From the NCBI GenBank assembly GCA_019722365.1, contig JADFUC010001889.1:930001-994000 (forward strand): DNA of 64,000 nt, in the 5' to 3' direction. Position numbers and translations under genes: made by a program. Origin of the DNA: Lithospermum erythrorhizon. Its lineage: Eukaryota; Streptophyta; Magnoliopsida; Boraginales; Boraginaceae. Numbering within the stretch: the first letter of the stretch is position 1; each line of letters starts with the position of its first letter. Under the pieces are notes generated by a model, which ran no database searches, was not told where the DNA came from, and worked only from the letters and a program-made list of their open reading frames with translations. Of the stretch, positions 49,161 through 61,800 are shown piece by piece.

Positions 49161-52100
49161 ATACTACCAATTTCAACTAGTTTACAAGTCAAGCTAATCT
49201 CATAAAAAGTCAACTTTAAACTAAAAAATAAATAGATTCAAAGTTCAAAATTAATACCTTAGATGATCAATTTGTTTGAAGAGATAACTTTAAATTAAGC
49301 TCAACTTCGAAATTTAAGAAATATTTTGGGCAAAATGGAGAAAGCAGTTTTCTTTATTTTTGATATTAGAAAGTTTACTTATTGCTAATCTCAATCCAAG
49401 TTGTTAACTAACTTCAAATTAGTTTAATCCAAATTAGTTAACCTAACTCAACTATAGTTAAGCTAACTCAAGAATGGAATGGTTTATGGTTTTGTGTTAT
49501 AGTAATTAAATTAAATGTAAAATGATAAAAATATATATATCATTAACAATACTACACGCCTAAAATTATTTTCAGGGTTACCATTCATATTATTTCTCGA
49601 CTCGATTTAACTACACTACTCCAAAATTATTTATACTAATGCCTGCTCAAGCCTGGCCAACCAATATAATATTATTTTTAATAATTTCTCCGAAATATTT
49701 AATCTCCTCCACCACGTGTCACACCATCAAGCGATTTATACTACCTTCAAGTTGCCCCGCCAACCAATATAATATTATTTTTGAGTGACAAATATTATTG
49801 AGTTAACGATCAATTAAAATATGTTAAAAATGAATACGTTAGGGAAATAAAATTGAATAAGAGAACTACGTATCAATTTATACTACTAATCAATCGAGGT
49901 CGACAAGCTTAATAATAAATAAAATAACATAAGATGTATTTTTTATTAAATGATAAAATGATATTTTCTACAATAAAATAAAATTACATAATATGTGTAT
50001 TTTTTTTTATTAAACCTTTAAAAAATGAAGAGTAGCACTTTTTATTAAAAATTATAAGGAATCATATAAATATGAACAAATGAATTATAATATAAACTAA
50101 AAGTATAATTTATAAATTTACATAAATAATTAATACTTTATTTATTATCTCAATTCAAATCTTTGAATCTTAAATATTTACACAAAGAATCTTTGACGAT
50201 ATTTTTCTAATATTAATGAAATATGTATGTGCTAATTTTGGAGTTAAAGTTTATCTACCAGAAATTCTCTAATTTCTTATCAAGGTTGTATGAACTGGTC
50301 CTGTGAAATACAAATAATTAGTTGTTCAATAAGTCGGTTGTTCTTATTAGCAGAGCCAATTGAAGTTAGGTAGTGAAATTTACGGCTAATTAGTTGTTTG
50401 TCTCCAAATTATCGTTTAATTTTCATCTTACCTCGAACTATCAATTCTTTCAACATTGCCCTTCGACCTATTATTTCAATTTTACACAACAAAATGACTA
50501 CTTTACCCTTAAAACTAAATTAAAATATAGGAAACACATTTAAAATATTTTACATAATTAGAATAAAACCCCACCACTTTCTTTCGACACACCCACCCTC
50601 CCCCAAACTCTCACCAACCATTACTTTTTTCTTTCGACATTATCTCATCCTACCCCTCTACCCCCCATCCCTCTTGTGGTTTGAAATCGCAGTATTTTGA
50701 TTTCTATAATTATGCCCTTGGCGACAATCATGTGAACACCATTTACTAGTTTTAGTTAAACGATTACTCCAAACTAAGTGTTCAATAAATAGTAATTGTA
50801 AATTAATAAAATGAACTCACGATAATATCGCTGTTACGCCGTATCGCTAGATTCCATGCATAACCGATATATTAACTATAATTACTAATTATATTATTAT
50901 ACGGCTAATATTATATAAGCTTCCGTAAGTGTCACACACATTCAATGATGCTGAGTTATATTCCATGTATGGAATTAAATCGAGATTGTTAAATTGGGAG
51001 TTTATTGAAATCAACTAGATAAATTAATCGAGAAGTTACATTGATAATGTAAAATACAATCGACAAAAACCGAATCAATTAAATCAAGTATTTCAATCGA
51101 CTTAACGAGGGAGTTTCTATTAGTAACTCTGTTGCCATTTACCGCTAGCAATAAGTTAGTTAACCCGGGCCAACGAGTCGCCTATTCGACCGAAAAACCA
51201 AAGAGACTATAGCGGAAAAGATTAAATAAAAAACCTAAGAATTTCATTTCATCCTTCCCCTAAGAAATTTCGGCCGCCCCCTGCCCTCTCAATTTGGATT
51301 TTTTGAGTCAAAGTTTTGACTCAAATTCTTGCCCAATCGCCGTGAGATTCTAGCAAGTCCAACGCGCCGACCTCAACCGCCTGTGCGACTAATCGAGCCA
51401 TTTCACTCGAGGCGTTTTAGGATTTTACGGAGAAATTTAAGTAGAATAAAGGCCGACATCCGCTGCCAGACAGAAGATTTCTATTCATACGGTATGAATT
51501 ATATTATATATGTTTCGTGAATTGCTATTATATATTTATTTGATTCTTTGTCGATTTGTTCATGTTTATCAGGAATTAGTTGCGTAATTTTCCAACACCT
51601 CCCCTGTATTCTCCTTTGACCACCAACCATCATTTTTTCATCGATGATACCCCCACCCTACCTCTACCTCATTACCTTCTCTCAAACTCCCCTCGAACTT
51701 TCACCGGCCATCAATAATAACCTCCTATGATGCGCGATCTTGAAATATGCAAATCCGTAGGTCTCGTCTCGCCTGCTCAAGCCAGTAATTCAAAGATTTG
51801 TCAATTTTAAGCATGATTTTGCATCGGCAGGATTTTCTGTGGGGGCGTGGGAGATTGACGACGTGACGCGAAGCTTATGGGCAAAAGGAAGAAAGCAGAT
51901 GTTAAAAATCAGAATAAGTAAAGTTCAGTGAAAAGTTTGGGTGGGTGACAAGTGTATAGGTGGATAAGACATGTGACGTTAAGAAATTGTGGTTGGTAAA
52001 AAGTTCATGGGCAAGTAGTGTGGTAAAAAGTGTGCTGCCACAGTTAAGAATTTATGACTCATGAAAGTTTTATGAAAAGCTTTTTAGTGTATGTCGTGAG

Positions 52101-52780
52101 AAAAGCAGTAGTTAAGAAAAGTTGATGTGGTTTTATCAGAATTATATAAAAGATTTTTAAACGCGCCATATACTTTCTTAGCCATTAAGCACAGAAAGTA
52201 GCTATTTCATGCTTTTGAAATAATACTGTATCTTTAAAAAAAAATTTTAGGAGTAAGTTAAAAATTAAATGATAATTCAAGAGTCAAACAAATTTAATTA
52301 GCCAAAATTTATTGATATACGTTTGGAGTTAAGCTTTTTTAACATATATATGCATGAGTGGTCGTGTTTGTATGACTGTTTATCACGATTATTATTGTCT
52401 GTATTGTTATGTTTGTTAGTTCCTGGAGAATATTAGTTGGATATGTGTTGCTTAGGTTACGATTATTGATTGTTTTTGAATAAAAATATTTGTTGTTATT
52501 GTTATCCAATTGACTTTAACATTAGAATATCTGGAAGTAGGAAAATAGTAGGTCTTATTGATCATTTGTTTTTCATTTTCTATCTCTATGACACTCTACA
52601 TTATTATATTACTTTAATATTATGATACATAGTTTATTTTTAAATTATTTTATAAAATTAAATAATACTCCGTACATAAATTATCATCTTAATGTAATAT
52701 AATAAAATTATAATATTGAACAAGTTATAACAGACAATCCATTATCGCAGCAAGAAAAGTGAAAGCGCTCCACATTGGCG
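49161..52780. other. Intergenic with transposon-like segments
   Basis: 49655-49795 has two copies of 'caaccaatataatattattttt' about 110 bp apart. 50440-50700 and 51590-51740 are similar C-rich, gene-poor stretches ('ctctcaccaaccat', 'cctacccctctacc'). Between them, about 50732-51597 begins TG and ends CA and could be a solo LTR, but no matching target duplication is visible. No gene seen. Confidence 0.35.
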
Positions 52781-53319
52781 ATGACTGATGAAGCTCTGAT
52801 CTTTACAAAAGTTGCTACAGATATTTCCTTGTGCATGATATAATAACGATTTATCTCATTATTTTTTATAATATACTCCGTATAGTATTAATTTTTGTGT
52901 TTCATACTTTCATATTACTATGATCTGATCTCCTTATTACTTGTTTACTACTAATATATATTACCTATTTACCTTAATGCTCTTATTAATTCTAAATCAA
53001 ATGTATACAGTATATATACTTACATTTAAACTAAGGTTTTAACTATTTTTTAAAAATTGTTAACAAAGTTAAGATAACTCATTCCAATAAAATCGAGGAA
53101 TTGTATGTTATTAATGTATAGAAATAATAGATCAGAATAAGTTAATTTACAAACATCTAGATTCAACATCAATTTTACATATATGAAAATCCATTATTTT
53201 CCGGACTCAATTATACCCGTACATTTGTATGTCTTTTCTGATTACACAAATGAATTACACCGTAAAAATTAAAAACAGAAAACTAAAATGAAGTCTGATC
53301 TGAATATGTGACTTCAAGG
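52781..53319. other. Intergenic, A/T-rich
   Basis: 3' flank of the small gene at 53320-53712. Nothing else recognised. Confidence 0.35.
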
Positions 53320-53712
53320 CTAGTTGTACAATTCCATAGAAGCCACCAAATTCTTGTAAATCTCAAAAACCAACCTATTCTCAAACTCAATACTCGAGTA
53401 CTTAGAAGTAACTTGACGACTCTTTGGGATTCTTTTTCCACCAAAAATACTAGTAGTAGTTCCATTATTTCCAGCCAAATGAAGCATCATATTGATGTAT
53501 GCATTCTTGAATTTAGTCCAAAGCTTAATGGGTGACACAATCCTCAAATGAAGCTTTCGAACCACTCTAAATCTCCATGACCTCTTTGGTGTTCCTCCAA
53601 ATCTAACAACTTTCATATTTCTTCTTCCTTTGGTGCTATCTACTCGCTCATACTCTCTCCTCCTCCGATATCTTTTCACGTTTTCACTAAATGGGTTCAA
53701 AATAATGTCCAT
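53320..53712 (-). CDS. Small plant protein of unknown function
   Basis: An uninterrupted single-exon frame of 130 residues. The N-terminus has 'MDIILNPFSENVKRYRRRREYERV', positively charged. The middle has 'VVRFGGTPKRSWRFRVVRKLHLRI' and 'PIKLWTKFKNAYINMMLHLAG'. The C-terminal part has 'FGGKRIPKSRQV' and 'FENRLVFEIYKNLVAS'. I recall this arrangement (basic start, GGTP..SW, LKNAYMNMMLRLAG, GGKRIPKARQ, EFENRLIFEIYK) from a family of uncharacterised small proteins in many dicots. No signal peptide or membrane helix. Start chosen at the first Met; a TATA-like box lies about 115 bases upstream. Function unknown. Confidence 0.8.
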   Translation of the reverse strand: MDIILNPFSENVKRYRRRREYERVDSTKGRRNMKVVRFGGTPKRSWRFRVVRKLHLRIVSPIKLWTKFKNAYINMMLHLAGNNGTTTSIFGGKRIPKSRQVTSKYSSIEFENRLVFEIYKNLVASMELYN

Positions 53713-53827
53713 TTTGATGTTGCCTTTTTTTTTATGGGGTGAAAAAAAAAATTATGTGGAGATAGAAGAGGAAAATGACAAGGTAGAAAAAGGAGTGTTT
53801 TAAGAAAAATGGAGCCCTAAGTGTTGG

Positions 53828-53834
53828 TATTTAT
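53828..53834 (-). promoter_or_regulatory. TATA-like box of the small gene
   Basis: Minus strand ATAAATA about 115 bases before the ATG at 53712. Confidence 0.4.
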
Positions 53835-55049
53835 GTGTTGCTGCGGTGAGGACTGAGGAGAAAGAAGATACCTATTTTTGTGGTCAAATTAGTCGACGAA
53901 GAGATAAATAAGTTATACGACTTCACGTGTGTGGTATTGTTTGGACAAATTCTTCGTACGTACTTACGTAGTACTAAGACAGCGGGGATCAAAGATGATC
54001 ATTACACACAGCAGGGGATCAAATGGGTGTCAAATTTGACATTTAGTGGGTCCGGGATCAAAAGATGATCCGGTGCTAAGTTTTTTTGGCACTCTTTTTG
54101 TGGGCCCCACCATACAATAAAATAAACAAACAAAAAGTTGGCCAATCAGCTTGTGCCACTTGCCAGGTGATAGTTGGTTGACTCTATTTTTTTCCTTCTT
54201 TTTTTAAAATTATTTCAGACAATACTGTGCTCCAAAAAAAAATATACCACTATTTTTCATTTTTCGAGATCTATAAATGAGATTGCAATAGGACATTCCT
54301 TTGACACCAAAAAAAATTGAATTTTTACACTGCCATTAATCAGATAGACATTATTTTAATTTTTTTAAAATTCAAAAAAAATATATTTTGTGAAATGAAG
54401 ATAAAGCCGATATTAAGAGAGTAGAATTAATTGACATTCAATAACACTGGCTGAGCTTGCTTGCCGAAAATGGCCAAGCATTCATGTTCTATTGGTAATA
54501 TAAACGTCAATTGACACCCACCGCTAAGCGATGGCCTAATAGAAGTTCGATATTTAGAAATGGTTGTGGTCAAATTCGTGAGAAGTAGATTAGATTTTTT
54601 TTTTTGGAATAAAGTAGAATAAATGTTATAAATAAAATTAGAATATCTCTCCACATTAGGATTTATTTGAAACTCATTGATGGTACTCAAATTTGGACTC
54701 ATAAGGCTTAATATATTTGGGTATCTGATCCAATTACAAGGTCCTTGCCCATAAAAAATGGATGTCCAAAGTTTTCTGATGTCGAATGTCATGTTGTAGT
54801 TTCCACAACAAATTGCTAAATACGAAGATAATAAAAATTAAATAGTAATAGACAACGGGCAATAAATAATAAAGAAATGCATTGACACAGCACTTAACGC
54901 ATTTCTGGTGTGACATAAAGCTGTAATTTAGACTAGTCAACTGAGAAATGTAAATATTATTACTAAATAAATAAGACTATAATCATAATACACTCAAAAT
55001 AATAAGAAATTTATTTACTATATATCAAACTCATCAACTATCGTAAGGC
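53835..55049. other. Intergenic, A/T-rich
   Basis: No gene. 53985-54065 has 'gggatcaaa' four times in a short space. Open frames at 54427-54940 (minus) show no family resemblance. Confidence 0.35.
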
Positions 55050-56100
55050 AAAGGAATATACTAACACTAAGCATAATATTTATAGGCCCAAGACGGTGCC
55101 CTTGCTCTTTCCTAAAGTTCTGACAGAGACGGTTTCCATTCTAAAATTCTGCCTTATTTTCACCAAATTCCACCCAGCTTCAACTTTGCACTCACATATC
55201 CTCCAACTTTGAATAGTAATCTAAAATGCAAATCTTCCTCTGCACATGACTTACATTTCAAATACGAGACGTTAATCGCCTCAAACAACGATTAAACTCG
55301 ATTCACGTAACTATTCAACATATCCGGATTGTCTTCTGCAGACCAACCTTGGTCACATCGATATCCTCTCTTTCAACCCATTTTCAAACATAATTAAATT
55401 TGACTGCAAATATGCTTCATGAACGCGGGGTGCACCGGATTCTTGGTTAAACAACAATTTCCTTACTATCGCAAAAAAACATAGTGACTTTCCTCCTTAA
55501 CTATACCAAAATCCCTACTAGCCTCCCTAAGCCACACAGCCTTCCTTTTTGCCGCTACTAACGCCGCATCAAAGAGCTGACAAAGAAACCGTTGATTGTA
55601 ATGTCGAACGCCAACTAACTGGTCTTCTTGCGAGTGTAAAGATGTACCCCAAAAGAGATCGTCGCTATCCAAATCTCTTTAGCATAATTAGAGTTCCGTG
55701 ATACCTAATAACATTGCCAATTTCTCAGCTTCCATTCTCACTTTAATCCAACATGAAGTGTCTCCTCAGCATCTCAGATCCACTTATCGTCACAATGTCC
55801 TTTTCCGTGACTATGCATATAACGACACCATGCCTCACAACATGTGAGATGTCTGGCCTTGCGTGTGCAAACCATCACATACATTAACGATCCCACCGTG
55901 ATTCGCAGATACGGAACCTTGAACATTTTCTTCGCCTCTTCTTCGATTGCAGGATAATAAAGCACTGGAGCTTCATGCTGAGAGTGAGCCAATGGAGAAA
56001 ATTGGTCAGTAATAGACCCTCGCCATTACCCCTGATAAAACGAGTACGAAGAACATCAAAGAAAAGCAGTCATGACGCTAGAAACTGTCCTCGTCGCTTA
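55050..56100 (-). pseudogene. Second decayed Ty1/copia fragment
   Basis: The minus-strand frame at 55774-55992 contains 'KVPYLRITVGSLMYVMVCTR' followed by 'SHGKGHCDDKWI', matching the end of the copia reverse transcriptase (family VGSLMYAMVCTRPDI...HW.AVKWI). The frame at 55466-55672 has 'FDAALVAAKRKAVWL' and 'FGIVKEES', corresponding to the RNase H region, shifted and partly scrambled. No gag, integrase or LTR pair was recognised. It is a truncated relic. Confidence 0.7.
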
Positions 56101-58632
56101 GCCCAACAAATGTTGTTCACTCAAGACGAGACACAGTTGAGGGCTCCACGCCCATCTCGATCGAGAATCCCTCACCAAAAAATGTCTTATCACTCATCAT
56201 GCAATAGTAAAATTATACTATAGAATTCTCTTCATTCTATATGTTAATAGCTTAATTATTTCTCCGTAGTTACTATTTCTCGTTGATAAATAAGTATAAG
56301 TCGATATAATCTGGTTAAGTTATTCTATGAGGCGGAGGAAGAGCGGAGTAATTAGGGGGTATATTGAGTAGTCGGCTCCTTCTAGAATTTTAAAAGTTCA
56401 ATTTTTAATATTAAAAAATCGAATTTTACCATTCATCTGCTCACTCAAATGACTTCATTTTAGTCTAGGCCGAGCCAGGCCTCAGGGTACTAAATATTTT
56501 TCTTAGTATTGGTTACTAAATGAATCTGAATCCTTGAATCTCTATTATCTAAACTAATTTGCATCTAATGGTTAAAAGCTAGATGTAAGATTTTGTCATT
56601 ACATAGTAAATAAACCAAGACAAAAAAAAATAGGATCACTCCTTTCCCATGTGATTTTCTTTCCATAAACATTTCCAATCCCTGATTTTTTGCTTTCAAA
56701 ATTCTTCTATATTTCTCTCTCTTTATTTTTGAATTTGAATCCCCTTTCCTTTAATAAGCTTCATCCAAATGCAACAACCAACTCCTTAAGCTTCCACGGA
56801 AGCTGTCCGGCGATTGAAGGCGAGCGGCGAAGTGTATTCACCTCATAGGAGCAGCAAAATCCACCAAACTCTATCCTCCAAACATCATATGGCATTGTCT
56901 GTGAAACACACTTACACACTTCTTCTTACAATTATTATTTTAATGAAAATTTAAAATCAATATTGTGGCCAACAAATAAAATGTGGGATGGGATTGGGGA
57001 GATCGAGGACGAGTTACAATGAACGATGCTCCATTTATCTTCAAGACTTTAATTTTACTTAGAAGTTTATTATCATAACTCCAAATTAGTTTCACAGTCA
57101 AAGTTGGTTTTGTAAAGCATACAAGAAAACTTCTTGGAAGTTGGTACCACAAGCAGCCCCATTTCAAAGTATATGTGACCCTTTCATTCTTCTCTGTGTT
57201 GAATCATGCTGCACGTTGTTATCATCAATTCAAGAAGTTTGCCGCAATAACAATTAAAAGAACCGTCATTCAAAACTGCCCTTTCATGTTGCCTCTGTCT
57301 TTCAATGCGAACATTTTCAGAATTTTCCACTTCATCTAAAATCTTAAATGGCCAGTAAGGATCATGCAATTTAAGTAGTATGCAACTTAAACTAAATTGT
57401 CCATCACCCATCACTTGGCTTTATTAGTCGATGGAGTTATGGTTATCATCTCCAAAGTCACTACTAAATTTTTTATTCTACTAATAAAATAGATAATTGC
57501 AAAAGAAAGCTTTAACATTAAAAATGTAGGAAAATGCCAAATTCAGAAACTGACAACCTAGTTTGTTGAATTAATATAAATCGAATTAAAAAACAAAACC
57601 CATGAATCAACATACCAATTAGTCGAATTAAAAAACAAAACCCATGGATCAACATATCAATTAGTGTTTCAACGTAATACAACCGATGTCATCGAAACAT
57701 AGAATAACTAATGTGGAAGTCGTAATTATATTGAAGTGATAGTTTTGACGATCAAAATTTCAATACTGATATGAAAGAATTGTAAGGTTTACCTAATAAA
57801 TTGAACTTCTATTTAGTTAGTGTCTTAGTGATAGTTAATCGCAGCAGTAGTCATCAACCACATATTATAGCATTTATTAATTAACTCAATTGTTTTTTAT
57901 TTTTCATATATTTCCAAATTAAAGTCAAGTTTAACATATAAATATGAATCAAGATTCTAATCAAAATCGATTAGAACGATGTCGCATATCCCAACAGGAA
58001 GGTTGCTAGTTCATGTGGTGTGAGAATTCCAAGATGTTAAAATTATGCTTTATATGTATTTGAATAAATAAAAATAACGAATAAATGTGGTAGACTTTAC
58101 ATGACTACAACTATAAAATAATCCATCTTTACACGTATGCACATTAAGTGGAAATTATGACCCTCTCATTTCGCTTTGCTTTTTCTTTGGGTCATTGTGT
58201 GGAAGAATAAAATAAGGGATGATAAATGTTACCAACTAGCCAGTTACACTTAAAAATAACACCATGCGTGTAGCCGGTGTAGAGATGTACTCAAGACGAT
58301 CCAAGTCCGAACTGAGGTTTTTTTGGCTCGACTCATACACATCTCTATATACGTGTCAATATCAATGAAAAGGAAAACATTAATGAAATTGACAGATTAG
58401 AAAGTAAACATAATTCATCCAGTTTTCAATTTGCATGCACTCTGCTCTTTTCCTACAAAGGAGTGATGTTATAGATTGTTAAGCTAAAGCCATCGACTGG
58501 CATTATTTATACTTGACAAATTGATTCCCAAGGGAGTTACATAAACGTCGTCGATGTACAAAAATACAGTAAATCAGAAGATCAGTGAAGATCCACCTAA
58601 AACTAATTACAACAAGATTACATCAGAACCAA
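56101..58632. other. Intergenic, A/T-rich
   Basis: Frames at 56940-57167 and 57184-57414 (minus) are adjacent and might be pieces of one lost reading frame, but I recognise nothing in them. A 42-bp tandem repeat lies at 57581-57664. Confidence 0.35.
57581..57664. repeat. Two-copy 42-bp tandem repeat
   Basis: 'tcgaattaaaaaacaaaacc' starts at 57581 and again at 57623; both copies continue 'catg.atcaacata.caatt' with two differences. Confidence 0.85.
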
Positions 58633-58730
58633 GCAGCAAAGAACGATAAAGGTGCCTCCTTTAAGGCGGTGGTGCAATTAGGCAGCAAAGAGCGGAAAAG
58701 ACATCTTTCAAGGCGGTGGTGCCTCTGCAA
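58633..58730. repeat. Two-copy 49-bp repeat in the transporter 3' flank
   Basis: 'gcagcaaaga.cg' and 'aaggcggtggtgc' occur in the same order from 58633 and from 58682. Likely inside the 3' untranslated region of the transporter gene. Confidence 0.6.
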
Positions 58731-58804
58731 ATACGATTATGTAACCTAAATTGCCTCTAGTGTAGAACTCAAACATAGCTCTCTGATTGAGACTTTTAAA
58801 AAGC

Positions 58805-61800
58805 TCAAACTGCGGGGCTTAGAGTGCGCTCAATTTCCTCCAGTGATCGCCCCTTTGTTTCTACAACGTTACCAGCAATGTACAAGACTGCGAGTGCACA
58901 TACAGATGCAAAGCCAAGGTACACTGTGCTGATGCCAAACTTGGTTACAACGCTCAAGAAGTACAAGCCAATGACGAAATTTGAGATCTGTTTAAGCCAA
59001 AGAAAATCAAGTTGTAATTACAACAGGTTAAAAAGAATAATTCCTGATATACGAACTAGGAGCTTAAAGTGGTGTCAAGGTCATCATTTTGCTAAATATC
59101 ACTACCACTTGCATCTCTAAAAGATAGTCAAGTAAATATTTTTCTAAAGTTCACGAAGCTCAAATCAAAATGAAATAAGGGAAGAATAAAATATGAGCAT
59201 ATAAACCAAAAGTGGTAACTTGGTCACTTCTCCTTGTTTGAGAGTATATTATCACTGTAGTAGTGAAAATGACTCCCAAAGATTCTCCTTAAAATTGAGA
59301 CACCATCTTGAGTGTATTTATCACTTTAGATATATATTTTTTGAACAAGCTGCAATCTTTTCTCATGGAAGGACAAGAACGTGTAAAATTTGTAGTGAAC
59401 GGCAGAGCATTACTCTAACAAGCAAAACAAAACAAGAACTATAATCACGACATGGAGAAAGTAGTGAAGACTTACCCAATGCATGCCAGAAGGACAACAC
59501 ATAACTGCATAACAGGTGTCGGGTATGATCATAAACTGAAATGATAATATGATGATAAAGTTGCTACAATGCAAAAGCTTCCCACATAAAGAACAGTGCC
59601 AACGACAGCAAGCATGCCAGAATATGGTGCCAGAACCTTCCATGTGAATGACAAAGAAAGTAACAGCATAGAAGCAGCCTAGACAAATATTATCCATTAG
59701 CAAATTGCCTTGGTCTATAAAGGAAAAATAATACTCCGTATGCAACAACATCAAGATTGGTTATGTTAAGTTGTAGGATGTTAACAGAAATAGTTATTAA
59801 ACGAGCTGAGATATGGATCAGATGCAATTCAACATGTATCTAGGGAACAGATACCAGGGTCTATGCTGGTAATGTACTTAATAGAACATCACCATAAACT
59901 TAAGATGCAATTACAATTAGGTAATTTAGGTAATCATTAGCTATTCAGTTTAAGTGCTATAATACAATAGAAAAAATATATATTGCTTAGTTGTTATATG
60001 TACACACTACCGGTTATGATGGAATTTCATGCAACCGGTAAACTGGATCAGGCATAGAAACACCTACCATGCCAGAAAAGCTTATGAGAAGAAGACTTTT
60101 TCTTCCTTGTCTATCCATCAAAGAGGATGCCACAGTCGTTCCTGAAAGAAACTCACTCATTATATTCGGTTCTACTGGTTTTGACAATATATCAGTGAGA
60201 GCAGCATGGTAAAGTTACAAACCAAAAACATTAGATGCGCCAACCAAAGCACTAGCCGCAACGTCAGATGTTACTCCAGCACTGCGGAATACTGAAGTCG
60301 AATAGTATACTACAGCATTTATTCCAGCCAACTGCTGAAATAAGAAAAGAGCAGCACCAACACTAACAACTGTAAAAGAGCAGTTTGATGTCAGCAGGGT
60401 TGATCGTATCTATTTTGAAGCACAAAGAAAGGTTGTAAATGTAGATGCAATCAATCTTATCACCTAGTAACATAGGCAATATATTAACCAAATTAGTTAT
60501 TTATTGTTGAATGAAAATAATGGTATTCCTTATTGCTTTATATACACATGCATACGACAAACACTTCTACTTGAAATTCAAAGATTGATGCTCTTTGATC
60601 TATGTGCCATATTCTTAGGTCCTAAATATTTCATATGAGATAAGGAACAAGGTTTAAATGGGAACCTTTAAAGTAGCGACTGCTAAAAAGATCAAACCAT
60701 CCAGCTTCTGGTTCAGAAGCTCCTTGAGCTGACGCCTTAAGATCACTCATGATCTCAGTAACTCGTTCCTTTCCAAACAGCCTTTGTATTGACATTTCAG
60801 CTTGAGCAAATTTTCCTTGTTGCAATATCACAAAATTTGTGATATTAAAATAAAGCTACAAACTTGTACCCAATTGAGATGGCTGAACTAAATGTAGAAA
60901 ATTAGAGGTGCCTACTTGATAAAGCCAACGGGGGCTCTCTGGAGAAAATGCCATCCCAAGAGCCAATAGAATTGATGGAACAAGCGCAATACCAAACATC
61001 GTGCGCCACCTACAGAAAACAATTCTGAAGTCATAATCGGGCCTTGTTGCCTAAACAACAAGCAATCAATAAAATAAAACAAATGTCTCAGTTATCAAGT
61101 TAAAGAATAAAAGAGAAATCCATTTGCAAACACTTAAATCACTCAATGATATGAATACACATTTTTTTCCAGTATGTGAGCCGGTGCATCAAACTAGAGG
61201 AATTGCTATATAATAATTAGGGAAAATGACCGCCTTACCACAATGGATTTCCTGCTAAGGGTAACCCAGCCACCAAGGCTGCAAGAATCCCAATGCATAT
61301 AAATAACTGGTTCACAGATCCAAGGGTGCCCCTAATTTCAGTTGGCGATATCTGCGCATAAAATATTATGTCAGACGGGCAGTAGAATTATATTAGAACA
61401 TAAAAATCAAAACTATGCGAAACCACACCTCAGAGATGTAGAGTGGCACAATAGCAGATGAGATGCCAATTCCAATACCAGCTAATAAGCGTCCAACTAT
61501 CATTACCTCTACGGTTTTGGCAGTTGCGCTGAGAATTAATTGTATCATTAATTTACTCAATTTGAGAAGAAGAATCTAATAAATTAATAATAGTCTTCAT
61601 CATCAGTGCTAAGTGACAAACCAAAGGAATGCTCCTATAGCCAATGGTATTGCGTCCAGCATAAATGTCTTTGTCCTACCAAATTGATCTGCCAAAGTTC
61701 CACCAGTGAATGAACCCACAGTGGCTCCAGCTAGAAGTGTACTGACAACCCATCCTATTCAACAATTAGTCATTACAAAAGTTATCAAAATTTAATTCAT

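Noticed and set aside
50732..51597. Solo LTR (TG...CA)
   Set aside because: Ends fit loosely but flanking bases show no matching target duplication, and the exact start is arbitrary.
56940..57414. Two adjacent minus-strand frames of about 75 residues
   Set aside because: Could be pieces of one lost frame, but I recognise no family and see no intron borders joining them.
59410..59754. 114-residue minus-strand frame as a separate protein
   Set aside because: It overlaps the transporter exon at 59678-59476 in another frame; the family sequence reads in a different frame.
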